NCBI GenBank assembly: GCA_963774195.1
Contig: CAVZDY010000001.1
Location: forward strand, 496,001 to 560,000
Origin: Roseiarcus sp963774195
GTDB taxonomy: Bacteria > Pseudomonadota > Alphaproteobacteria > Rhizobiales > Beijerinckiaceae
Reading direction: 5' to 3'
Length of the DNA stretch: 64,000 nucleotides
The stretch's first letter is position 1. Each line of letters starts with the position of its first letter. Of this stretch, positions 1-7,350 are shown piece by piece. Both the position numbers and the translations under genes were made by a program. The notes under the pieces were generated by a model. That model ran no database searches. It had not been told where the DNA came from and saw nothing but the letters and a program-made list of their open reading frames with translations.

Positions 1-1206
1 GACGCGCTGATCGAGTTGCGTGATGAGGCCGACCTTCTCCGCGACCGGCAAAAGGATCTCGGGACCGACGATCACGCCGTCCTCCTGGCGCACCCTCAGC
101 AGCGCTTCATAGAAGGCAACCGCCCCCGACCGGGTCGCGACGACCGGCTGATAGGCGACAACCACCCGGCGCTGATTCAGTGCGGCGACGATCTCGTCGG
201 CGATCGCCGCCTCGCGCCGCTGGGCCTCGCTCAGCGCTTGGCCTGGCGTATAGAGCGCGTATCGGCTCTCTTCGCTGGCGGCCTGTTCGTAGGCCTCTTC
301 CGCGCGTTGCAGCAACCGACAGGCGTTCCGGCCGTGGCGCGGCGCGAGAGCCGAGCCGATGCGGACCGACGCCCTGACGGCTCCGATCGCCGTCAGAAAC
401 AGCTCCGCGGTGATCCGTCGCGCCAGGCGTGTCGCCGCGATCGCCAATTGCTCGGGATTGCTGGTCGAGAGCAGAACTGCGAACTTGCCGCCGGCATAGT
501 GCGAGACGTCGTCGATCGCGCGCACGTTGGCGCCGAGCCGTCGCCCGACGGCGGCGATCACCTCGTCTGCGACGTCGTAGCCGTGGCGCCGGTTGAGCTC
601 GCCCAAGTCTTCGATGCCGACCATCAACACCGCGAATCCGCCCTCGCCGGGCCGAACGGCGGCGAAGCGCGCCTCGAGTTCGTCGTTGAAAGCCCGCCGA
701 TCAGCCAGCGCATTCGCGGCGCCGCGAGCGCCCTCGCCGGGCGAGCCAAGCCCTTCGTTGCGGTGCAGGATCCTCAAAACGCCATGCGCGCGAGCGGGCC
801 GGCCTTCGCCGTCAGCGAACCAGCGTCCGACATCCTCGACGGCGCATGTCTTGCCGTCCGGGCGCGCCAGTCGGTAGGCGACGCGGTACGGCGCGCCTTG
901 GCCCTCGTCTGCCGCCGGAGAATTCTTAATTGCCTGGAAGCGCGACGATTCGGATTCGCTCGTCACCAGTTCAGAAAATGCGGCGCCGCTGGCGATCGAG
1001 GCCGCGGGGAAGGCGGCCAGCGTCTCCCCGACATTGGCGCCCCAGGTCAGACGGTCGCTTACCATGTCCCAGTCATAGACGACGGCGCTGAGGGAGTTGA
1101 GGACCGCGCGCGGATCGATTTCGCGAGCCTCTTCCAGGGTCGGTTCGGCGACGTCGGCGGCGCGCCGCGGCGCGTCGCAAGCGGATGACGTTTCGGTGTC
1201 GCGCAC
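1..1206 (-). CDS. PAS-GGDEF-EAL signalling protein (3' end outside window)
   Basis: Open without a stop from 1206 to the left edge (402 codons), so the C-terminus is missing. In order: a PAS-like segment (about residues 30-130, with YDWDMVSDRLTWG), a GGDEF-like domain (about 165-330), and the start of an EAL domain with FYEALLRV near residue 367. The diguanylate cyclase signature is degenerate: AGGKF at about 238-242 in place of GGDEF, so cyclase activity is unlikely, while the EAL motif needed for c-di-GMP hydrolysis is present as far as visible. Inferred role: sensory c-di-GMP phosphodiesterase. The start is a GTG preceded by a GGGGAAGG-type ribosome site; an in-frame stop lies just upstream, leaving a TTG near 1263 as the only longer alternative. 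Confidence 0.75.
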   Translation of the reverse strand, partial: MRDTETSSACDAPRRAADVAEPTLEEAREIDPRAVLNSLSAVVYDWDMVSDRLTWGANVGETLAAFPAASIASGAAFSELVTSESESSRFQAIKNSPAADEGQGAPYRVAYRLARPDGKTCAVEDVGRWFADGEGRPARAHGVLRILHRNEGLGSPGEGARGAANALADRRAFNDELEARFAAVRPGEGGFAVLMVGIEDLGELNRRHGYDVADEVIAAVGRRLGANVRAIDDVSHYAGGKFAVLLSTSNPEQLAIAATRLARRITAELFLTAIGAVRASVRIGSALAPRHGRNACRLLQRAEEAYEQAASEESRYALYTPGQALSEAQRREAAIADEIVAALNQRRVVVAYQPVVATRSGAVAFYEALLRVRQEDGVIVGPEILLPVAEKVGLITQLDQRV

Positions 1207-1349
1207 ACCCTTCCCCCGTTCAGCCCCATTGAAGCGCGCGGCGTTTTCGCCGAGAGCGCACAATACTCAGAAAATCTGGACCCCGCGGCCAGTCAACCAG
1301 ATTGCGCGGAGTCCATAGAGAAGAATAACAATGCCGGCGAAATAGCTAA

Positions 1350-1373
1350 CGAAACATTAAGCTTAACGTTTCG
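1350..1373. repeat. 24-bp near-perfect palindrome
   Basis: The two halves pair with one mismatched position each way; the arms begin CGAAAC and end GTTTCG around a central AAGCTT. It lies between the stop of gloB and the start of the PAS-GGDEF-EAL gene, both on the minus strand, so it could be a gloB terminator stem or an operator for the downstream gene. No T-run follows it. Confidence 0.4.
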
Positions 1374-1384
1374 GCAATAAGGTA

Positions 1385-2155
1385 TCAGAAACGATCCTTC
1401 CGGGTGCGGATCTCCGAGAAGACCGCGCCGGCGTCGCCGCCTGCCATGCCGACAGCCGCTTGGACGCTCGGCCATTCCGCGCGAAGAAACGGATTGGTGG
1501 CGAGTTCGATCGCGATGGTGGTCGGAACGGTCGGCTTACCAGCCGCTCGCAACGCCTTGATCTCCTCGACCCGGTTCTTCAGCACCGCATTGTCCGGTTC
1601 GATGGTCAGCGCGAAGCGCGCATTGGATTCAGTATATTCGTGGCCGCAATAGACCGTCGTCTCGCCGGGCAGCGCCGCCAATTTGACGAGCGAATCCCAC
1701 ATCACGGGGTAAGGCGTTTCGAAGACGCGCCCGCAGCCCAGCGCGAACAAAGTGTCGCCGGCGAAGGCGATCTCGTCCTCTTCGAACCAATACGTGATGT
1801 GCCCAGCGGTGTGGCCGGGGGTCTCGATCACCTTGGCCTCGAGCCCGCCGACGCGCGCGTAGTCGCCTTCATTGACCAGAATGTCGAGCGCGCCGATACG
1901 CGCGGCCTCCTTGGCGGGGCCGACGACGCGAAGGCCGGGAAAGCGGGCGCGAAGGCCGGGGATGCCCTGGGTGTGATCGGCGTGATGGTGCGTGATGAGG
2001 AGGTCAGTCAACTCCCAGCCTTGCGAGGCCGCGGCGGCGATCACCGCATCCGCGTCGGGCGCGTCGATCGCGGCCGTCGCGCCCGAGCCGGAATCGTGGA
2101 TGAGGACGCCGTAATTGTCTTGGAGGCAAAGGAACTGATGAACGTGCGTGCTCAT
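1385..2155 (-). CDS. gloB: Hydroxyacylglutathione hydrolase (glyoxalase II)
   Basis: 256 residues, the usual length for glyoxalase II. It hydrolyses S-D-lactoylglutathione to D-lactate and glutathione in the cytosol, the second step of methylglyoxal detoxification. The metallo-beta-lactamase fold is shown by the metal-binding motif THHHADH at residues 55-61, a GHTAGH motif further on and FAGDTLF. The reading frame stays open about 56 codons upstream, but that stretch is basic and unlike the family; ATG 2155 (MSTHVHQF) gives the standard N-terminus. Divergent from the methyltransferase gene at 2360. Confidence 0.93.
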   Translation of the reverse strand: MSTHVHQFLCLQDNYGVLIHDSGSGATAAIDAPDADAVIAAAASQGWELTDLLITHHHADHTQGIPGLRARFPGLRVVGPAKEAARIGALDILVNEGDYARVGGLEAKVIETPGHTAGHITYWFEEDEIAFAGDTLFALGCGRVFETPYPVMWDSLVKLAALPGETTVYCGHEYTESNARFALTIEPDNAVLKNRVEEIKALRAAGKPTVPTTIAIELATNPFLRAEWPSVQAAVGMAGGDAGAVFSEIRTRKDRF

Positions 2156-2257
2156 GGGAAACCTTTCGTGACTGGCGCCGCGGCGGGCGCGTGGATTGCG
2201 CCGCGCCGCGGAGTGGTTCAAATTCGCTTTCCGTGCCGCCAGACCGTGCGGCGGTTC

Positions 2258-2343
2258 ACGCGAATCGCCGTGCGATCTAGATTTCTTGTAGATTTTCGCA
2301 CGGTTGTGGCGAAAAACCGGCATCCACCTTTTCGCCGCGCGCC
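2258..2343 (-). repeat. Dispersed bipartite palindromic repeat, copy 1
   Basis: Minus-strand copy containing GTGGATGCCGGTTTTTCGCC, with a G/C-rich flank, followed by a second dyad built on CCGTGCGA/TCGCACGG. It lies in the divergent gap between gloB and the methyltransferase. Related copies are at 3829-3929, 46511-46565 and 52905-52987. Confidence 0.6.
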
Positions 2344-2359
2344 CTAGGCCTAATCAACC

Positions 2360-3166
2360 ATGCCGCTCGACGTCAATGATCTCCTGGCCTTCTATGCCTC
2401 GCCGCTCGGCGACGTTTCGCGCGGACTGATCGGCCGCGCGCTCAGAACCCGCTGGGACAACTGCGCCAAGCTTTCCATTCTCGGCCTTGGCTACGGCGGC
2501 CCTTATCTCGAGCGCTTCCGCGACGAGGCGCAACGGGTGCTGGCCTTTATGCCCGCTGAGCAAGGCGTCGTGAATTGGCCGGCCAGCGGGCGTTCCGCCT
2601 CAGCGCTGATCGAGCTGGAGATGCTGCCGCTGCCCGACTCCTCGATCGACCGGGTCCTGATCGTGCACGCCCTGGAGACGGCCGAGCATCCGAGCGCCGT
2701 GCTCGATGAGGTCTGGCGCATCCTCAACCCGGGCGGCCGGCTGATCGTCGTCGCGCCGTCCCGGCGCGGCGTATGGGCTCGCGTCGACGGCACACCCTTC
2801 GGCCAGGGCCAGCCCTACTCAAAGGGGCAATTGCGCGATCTGATGCGCGAGGCGCTGTTTTCCCCGCTGTTCTGGGGCGAGGCGCTTTACGCCCCGCCGT
2901 TCCGGCGGCGCTTCTTCGTCAATTCCGCGCCGGCGATTGAGCGCCTTGGCTCAGCCTTGGGTCTACCCTTCGCCGGCGTTCATATCGTCGAGGCGACCAA
3001 GCAAGTCTATCGGCCGGTCGGCGTCCGTCGTGTCGCTCGTCGCCAGTCGCTCGCACTCCAGCCGGGCCTTGCGCCGGTCGCGCACCCTCAGTCCGCCCAC
3101 TATTTCCCATTGTCGCGATGCGCCGACCATGCTTTTTACGCCCCACCGCTTCCGCCGGAGACTTGA
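2360..3166 (+). CDS. Class I SAM-dependent methyltransferase
   Basis: 268 residues. The centre resembles a methyltransferase type 11 domain: an ILGLGYGGPYLERF segment where the SAM-binding glycine loop is expected, the acidic strand DSSIDRVLIVHALE, and LDEVWRILNPGGRLIVVAPS, the usual post-motif stretch. The first glycine motif is not the classical E/DxGxGxG, so SAM binding is likely but the substrate is unknown. It sits only 4 bp upstream of gpmA and divergent from gloB; this gloB-methyltransferase pairing is familiar in Hyphomicrobiales. The C-terminal 40 residues are basic and low in recognisable motifs. Confidence 0.75.
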   Translation: MPLDVNDLLAFYASPLGDVSRGLIGRALRTRWDNCAKLSILGLGYGGPYLERFRDEAQRVLAFMPAEQGVVNWPASGRSASALIELEMLPLPDSSIDRVLIVHALETAEHPSAVLDEVWRILNPGGRLIVVAPSRRGVWARVDGTPFGQGQPYSKGQLRDLMREALFSPLFWGEALYAPPFRRRFFVNSAPAIERLGSALGLPFAGVHIVEATKQVYRPVGVRRVARRQSLALQPGLAPVAHPQSAHYFPLSRCADHAFYAPPLPPET

Positions 3167-3170
3167 ATTC

Positions 3171-3800
3171 ATGCCGCAATCCGACCGTCTGCTCGTTCTG
3201 GTGCGCCACGGGCAAAGCGACTGGAACCTGAAGAACCTTTTCACGGGTTGGAAAGACCCGGACCTGACGCCGCTCGGCGTCGAGGAGGCCAAAGCGGCGG
3301 GGCGCCGGCTCAAGGCGCGCGGCCTCGCCTTCGATTTCGCGTTCACGTCAGCGCTGACCCGCGCACAGAATACGCTCAAGTTGGCTCTCGCCGAGCTCGG
3401 CCAGACCGGCCTGCCGGAAACCCGCGACCAAGCGCTCAACGAGCGCGACTACGGCGAGCTCTCCGGTCTCAACAAGGACGACGCGCGCAAGAAGTGGGGC
3501 GAGGAGCAGGTGCACCTCTGGCGGCGCAGCTACGATGTCCCGCCGCCCGGCGGCGAGAGCCTTAAGGACACTGTCGCCCGCACGCTTCCCTACTACTGCC
3601 AGAACATTCTCCCGGCAGTCCTCAACGGCCGGCGCGTCATCGTCGCCGCGCATGGCAACAGCCTGCGCGCCCTGGTGATGGTGCTCGACCGCCTGACGCC
3701 GGAAACGATTCCAACGATGGAGCTCGCGACCGGCGTGCCGCTGGTGTATCGGCTGAAGGCGGATTCAACAGTCGAATCCAAGGACGTCCTCAACGACTGA
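3171..3800 (+). CDS. gpmA: 2,3-bisphosphoglycerate-dependent phosphoglycerate mutase
   Basis: 209 residues. Interconverts 3- and 2-phosphoglycerate in glycolysis and gluconeogenesis. The phospho-accepting histidine is in LVRHGQSDWN (H13), followed by LFTGWKDPDLTPLG; the second catalytic histidine is in VIVAAHGNSLRAL. This is the short alphaproteobacterial form. The frame is open upstream to 2937 inside the methyltransferase gene, but ATG 3171 (MPQSDRLLVLVRHG) matches the family start. It follows the methyltransferase by 4 bp and is probably cotranscribed. Confidence 0.93.
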   Translation: MPQSDRLLVLVRHGQSDWNLKNLFTGWKDPDLTPLGVEEAKAAGRRLKARGLAFDFAFTSALTRAQNTLKLALAELGQTGLPETRDQALNERDYGELSGLNKDDARKKWGEEQVHLWRRSYDVPPPGGESLKDTVARTLPYYCQNILPAVLNGRRVIVAAHGNSLRALVMVLDRLTPETIPTMELATGVPLVYRLKADSTVESKDVLND

Positions 3801-3828
3801 CCTGAGGGTCGGTCAGTCACAGTGCTAA

Positions 3829-3929
3829 AGCGCGCGGCGAAAAAGTGGATGCCGGTTTTTCGCCAAAAAGCGCGCGAAATCAAGAATAGAGAGCGTGCGG
3901 CGATTCCGCCAAATCGCTGCACGCTCTAA
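3829..3929 (+). repeat. Dispersed bipartite palindromic repeat, copy 2 (full)
   Basis: First dyad: a GCGGCGAAAAAG arm, GTGGATGCCGG, then a TTTTTCGCC arm with G/C-rich flanks. Second dyad: AGAGCGTGCGGCGATT pairing with AATCGCTGCACGCTCT around a short loop. The element sits directly downstream of gpmA, where it could also act as a transcription stop. It is the longest copy and defines the two-part layout shared with 52905-52987. Confidence 0.65.
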
Positions 3930-3958
3930 ACTCCCGCGAGTGATTCGCGGGAGATCCA

Positions 3959-4384
3959 ATGATGCGACGCGTGCTTTCGATGGTGGCGGCGTTCATGGCG
4001 GTGGGCGCCGGGGTGGCGGCGGCTTCGCCGCAATACGAATTCCTGGCCGCGCCGCAGATCAATCTGTCGCTGGTCTATCGCTTGGACAAGCTGACCGGCG
4101 AAGTCATCGCCTGCCAATACGCCCACAACCCTGGGAAGACCGACATCGAGCCCGGCGCCTTCGGCATCACCAATTGCTACCGCAGCGGCGAAGGCGCGAC
4201 CAAACAGGAGCCAGGCGATTACGGCCTCATCGCGACGCGCCACGAGCAGGAGGGCGGCGTATTTCGGGTCGACTACCGCTCCGGCGCGCTGAGCATCTGC
4301 TATCTCTACTTCCAGCGGGAGAAGCAGGGCGACACCGAGACGACCACCGACCAATACGTCGTGTGCACGCCGCCTTATAAGTGA
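3959..4384 (+). CDS. Small secreted protein of unknown function
   Basis: 141 residues with a clear N-terminal signal peptide (MMRRVLSMVAAFMAVGAGVAAA, cleavage probably after the alanine run near residue 22). The mature part, about 118 residues, has four cysteines (near ACQYAH, TNCYRS, SICYLYF and VVCTPPY), which could form two disulfides in the periplasm. No domain recognised. A GGGAGA ribosome site lies 6 bases before the first of two tandem ATG codons. It stands alone between the repeat after gpmA and a 446-bp gene-free stretch. Confidence 0.7.
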   Translation: MMRRVLSMVAAFMAVGAGVAAASPQYEFLAAPQINLSLVYRLDKLTGEVIACQYAHNPGKTDIEPGAFGITNCYRSGEGATKQEPGDYGLIATRHEQEGGVFRVDYRSGALSICYLYFQREKQGDTETTTDQYVVCTPPYK

Positions 4385-4450
4385 GGGCGAGGCCTCCGCG
4401 CGAAGGGGGGAACGTCGTCAAGGCTCCCGTCAAGTTGTCGCGCCATTTCG

Positions 4451-4500
4451 TCAAGCAGCGTCAAGTTTTGTCAAGCTTTGTCAAGCTTTGTCAAGGCTAA
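4451..4500. repeat. Tandem 10-bp TCAAG direct repeats
   Basis: Five consecutive 10-base units, each starting TCAAG; the middle ones read TCAAGTTTTG and TCAAGCTTTG (twice). Two further GTCAAG words lie just upstream (4418-4436), and an inverted GCTTGACG follows at about 4500, so the tract can also fold. This falls in the gene-free stretch 4385-4830, which otherwise holds only the palindrome pair at 4681-4788. Confidence 0.55.
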
Positions 4501-4680
4501 GCTTGACGCTCCCGCCCGGAATATCAATCACTTAGCCCACCACGCTTTGACCAACGCCGCCTTCGAGCGATCGTCTTGACACAGAGGCCGCGCCGCCGCC
4601 GGGTGAACGAGGCTAAGGATAGTTCGCGTTTGGCGAATCGGAAAGAAATTGTCGGAGGAGACCTGGGCGACGCCGCTCGC

Positions 4681-4788
4681 CGTCTTGGCCGGGCTTGACC
4701 CGGCCATCCAAGCGGCGCCGCTTATCGTGATCTCAGCCGGAAGGGCAACGGCACGGCGTGGGTGGCCGGGTCAAGCCCGGCCAAGACG
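4681..4788. repeat. Inverted pair of GGCCGGGCTTGACCCGGCC palindromes
   Basis: One palindromic word, GGCCGGGCTTGACCCGGCCA, is followed about 50 bases later by its reverse complement. The outer ends CGTCTT and AAGACG also pair, so the whole 108 bases form a nested inverted repeat. The same architecture recurs at 9492-9592, 9740-9840, 12457-12566 and 22380-22489. Confidence 0.65.
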
Positions 4789-4830
4789 TGAGCACAATGC
4801 GCCGCTTGCCGCCCCACGCACAGCAAGTAC

Positions 4831-5790
4831 TCACCGATCGGTCAGCCCTGGAACCTCCGGCCCGAGCGGCGTGATGCCGTTGGGGTTGAGCGATCTGATC
4901 GAATAGTAGCCGCGCTTGATATGCCCGAGCGACACCGTCTCACGCACGCCGGGCAGCGTGAGCACGCGTAACAGGTAGGCTTGCAGCCGGGGATAGTCGA
5001 CGATCCGGCGCTTGTTGCATTTGAAAATGCCGTTGTACGCGACGTCGAAACGGACGAGCGAGACGAAAGCGCGAATGTCGGTCTCGGTGAAGCGCTCGCC
5101 GAAGAGGTAAGGCCCAACGTCGAGTCGCCCATCGAGTTCGTCGAGCATGGCGAAGACGCCGCCGAACGCCTCCTCATAAGCCTCTTGAGTCGTGGCGAAG
5201 CCGGCCCGATAGACGCCGTTGTTGAGCCCGGCGTAGAGGCGCGCGTTCAGCGCATCGATCTCTTCAGCCAGATCGGCAGGATAAAGATCGAGCGACGGAT
5301 CGGCGAGGCGGCCGAAACCGGAATTGAACATGCGCAGGATATCGGCCAATTCGTTGTTGACGATCGTCTTGCGGCGTTTGTCCCACAGCACCGGCACGGT
5401 CGCCCGGCCGGTGTAGTGCGGATCGGCGCGCGTGTAGATCTCGTGCAAATAGGTCGCGCCGTTGACCGTGTCGCGGTCGGCTCCAAGGAGATCGCCGAAG
5501 CGCCACCCCTCCGCCGTCATGATCGGCTCGGCGATGGTGATGGAGATCGCCTCGCCCAGTTTCTTCAGGTTCCGGGCTATCAGCGTGCGCGACGCCCACG
5601 GGCAGCCGAGCGCGACATAGAGGTGGTAGCGGCCCGCCTCGGCGGCAAAGCCGCCCTCCCCTGTCGGCCCCGGCGCGCCGTCCGGCGTCACCCAGTTGCG
5701 GAAATTCGAGATCTGCCTGACGAAACGGCCCTTGGCGTCGCTCGCTTGCAGCGGATGCCAGTCCGCGCTCCATCGTCCGTCGACCAGCAT
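4831..5790 (-). CDS. Glutathione S-transferase family, glutathionyl-hydroquinone reductase-like
   Basis: 319 residues, the length of the Xi-class (YqjG/ECM4) GSTs, which reduce glutathionyl-hydroquinones using a cysteine. The signature cysteine is C63 in ALGCPWASRTLIARNLKKL. NWVTPDG and PYLFGERFTETDIRAFVSLVRFD (the alpha-class-like C-terminal helix region) and YNGIFKCNKRRI are typical of this class. Cytosolic. Divergent from mnmE with 141 bp between them. The assignment to the class is firm; the physiological quinone substrate is not known. Confidence 0.88.
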   Translation of the reverse strand: MLVDGRWSADWHPLQASDAKGRFVRQISNFRNWVTPDGAPGPTGEGGFAAEAGRYHLYVALGCPWASRTLIARNLKKLGEAISITIAEPIMTAEGWRFGDLLGADRDTVNGATYLHEIYTRADPHYTGRATVPVLWDKRRKTIVNNELADILRMFNSGFGRLADPSLDLYPADLAEEIDALNARLYAGLNNGVYRAGFATTQEAYEEAFGGVFAMLDELDGRLDVGPYLFGERFTETDIRAFVSLVRFDVAYNGIFKCNKRRIVDYPRLQAYLLRVLTLPGVRETVSLGHIKRGYYSIRSLNPNGITPLGPEVPGLTDR

Positions 5791-5931
5791 AACGTTTCCT
5801 CCACGTTGTCACGGTCGAGCGCCAGCTTTCGCGTCTTGCGATCGCCGACGACGCGAGGCGTGCTCTGCATTATATAGGCCGCGCCCGCTACCGATGTCGC
5901 GGTCCTTCCCCGCCCCCGAGTCCCGTCCGCC

Positions 5932-7281
5932 ATGCACCAACCCCGGTCCCCAAACGCACCTCGCGACACAATTTTCGCGCCGGCTTCGGGCAGCGGAAGA
6001 GCGGCGATCGCCGTGATTCGCATCTCCGGTCCGTCCTGCGACCGAGCGCTCGAATCCCTCGCGCCCGGCGCACCGTTTGCCGACCGCGTCGCGACATTGC
6101 GGGCGCTGCGCGATCCCGCGACGGGCGAGACCCTCGATCGGGCGCTGTTTCTCCGCTTTGCGGCTCCCCGCAGCTTTACCGGCGAAGATATGGCGGAACT
6201 GCAAGTGACGGGCGGGCGCGCGGTCGTCGCCGGCACGCTCGCCGCGCTCGGAAAGATACCTGGCCTCAGACCCGCCGAGCCGGGCGAATTCGCCTGGCGG
6301 GCCTTCGAGAACGGCAAGCTCGACCTCTCCGAGGTCGAAGGCCTCGCTGACCTTGTCGAAGCGGAAACGGCGGCGCAGCGCCGCCAGGCCCAGCGCATCG
6401 CCGGTGGGGCGCTCAGTCGCGAGAGCGAAGCGATCCGCGCCAAGCTCGTCGAGGCGATGGCGGTTCTCGAGGCGCAAATCGACTTCTCCGACGTCGAGGA
6501 TGCCGACGCCCTGTCGCTCGATTCGGCGCGCGCGTTGGCCGCGCAGGCAGCGAACCGCCTGCGCGGCGCGCTCGCCGGCGCGGCGGCGGCCGCCCGGTTG
6601 CGCGAGGGCTTTAACGTCGTCATCGCCGGCGCGCCCAATGTCGGCAAGTCGACGCTGATGAACGCCCTCGCCCGCCGCGACGTGTCGATCGTCTCCGCCA
6701 TCCCAGGAACGACCCGCGACCTCGTCGAGATTCCGCTCGACTTGCGCGGCTTACCCGTCACGCTGGTGGACACCGCCGGCATCCGCGAGACGGAGGATCC
6801 GATCGAGCGTGAGGGAGTCGCCCGCGCCCGCCGCCGCGCCGAGGAAGCGGACCTGACCCTCTGGCTTAGCGATGAGCCGCGCCCGTCGGTCAAATCTACC
6901 GTCACGGGTCCGACTCTCTTAGTCCTAACCAAGGCGGACCGCGCGCCACCCGATGAGAAGGCAGACCTCCCGGTCGGAGCGATTCCGATTTCCGCGCTGA
7001 CCGGCGAAGGCCTGCCGCAACTGCTTGACGCGATCGCCGATGTCGCGGAAGAGCAAATGGGCGGGCGCGAGCCTTCCCTCGTCGCGCAGGAGCGGCACCG
7101 CCTCGCCTTCGCCGACGCGCTCGACGCTTTAGAGCGCGCGCTCGATCCGAGCGCCGAGGAGCTCGAATTGGTCGCCGAGGACTTGCGGCTGGCGGCACGG
7201 GCGCTGGAGCGCATCGCGGGCCGGATCGATGTCGAAGAGGTGCTGGGCGACATATTTTCGCGGCTATGCGTCGGCAAATGA
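5932..7281 (+). CDS. mnmE: tRNA uridine-5-carboxymethylaminomethyl modification GTPase MnmE
   Basis: 449 residues. Works with MnmG to modify the wobble uridine (U34) of certain tRNAs, using methylene-tetrahydrofolate and GTP. The N-terminal folate-binding domain begins DTIFAPASGSGRAAIAVIRISG; a helical domain surrounds the GTPase domain, with the P-loop GAPNVGKST at about 233-241 and DTAGIRET near 279. The C-terminus ends CVGK, a conservative form of the CIGK motif whose cysteine is needed for activity. First gene of mnmE-mnmG-rsmG-parA-parB; a parS site separates it from mnmG. Confidence 0.96.
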   Translation: MHQPRSPNAPRDTIFAPASGSGRAAIAVIRISGPSCDRALESLAPGAPFADRVATLRALRDPATGETLDRALFLRFAAPRSFTGEDMAELQVTGGRAVVAGTLAALGKIPGLRPAEPGEFAWRAFENGKLDLSEVEGLADLVEAETAAQRRQAQRIAGGALSRESEAIRAKLVEAMAVLEAQIDFSDVEDADALSLDSARALAAQAANRLRGALAGAAAAARLREGFNVVIAGAPNVGKSTLMNALARRDVSIVSAIPGTTRDLVEIPLDLRGLPVTLVDTAGIRETEDPIEREGVARARRRAEEADLTLWLSDEPRPSVKSTVTGPTLLVLTKADRAPPDEKADLPVGAIPISALTGEGLPQLLDAIADVAEEQMGGREPSLVAQERHRLAFADALDALERALDPSAEELELVAEDLRLAARALERIAGRIDVEEVLGDIFSRLCVGK

Positions 7282-7321
7282 AGTAGAATTGCAGCGCCGA
7301 CGGTCCAAGCGGCCAGGCGCC

Positions 7322-7337
7322 TGTTTCACGTGAAACA
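7322..7337. promoter_or_regulatory. parS site 1 (ParB binding)
   Basis: TGTTTCACGTGAAACA, the exact 16-bp palindromic parS consensus. It lies in the mnmE-mnmG gap, 13 bp before the mnmG ATG, so ParB bound here would cover the mnmG ribosome-binding region. Confidence 0.92.
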
Positions 7338-7350
7338 CATCGGGACTGGG

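Noticed and set aside
16..1188. Long plus-strand open frame
   Set aside because: Shadow of the minus-strand PAS-GGDEF-EAL gene; its translation is Arg/Asp-rich without motifs.
4649..4906. 85-residue open frame
   Set aside because: Covers the palindrome pair and the 3' end of the GST gene on the opposite strand; no ribosome site or motif.
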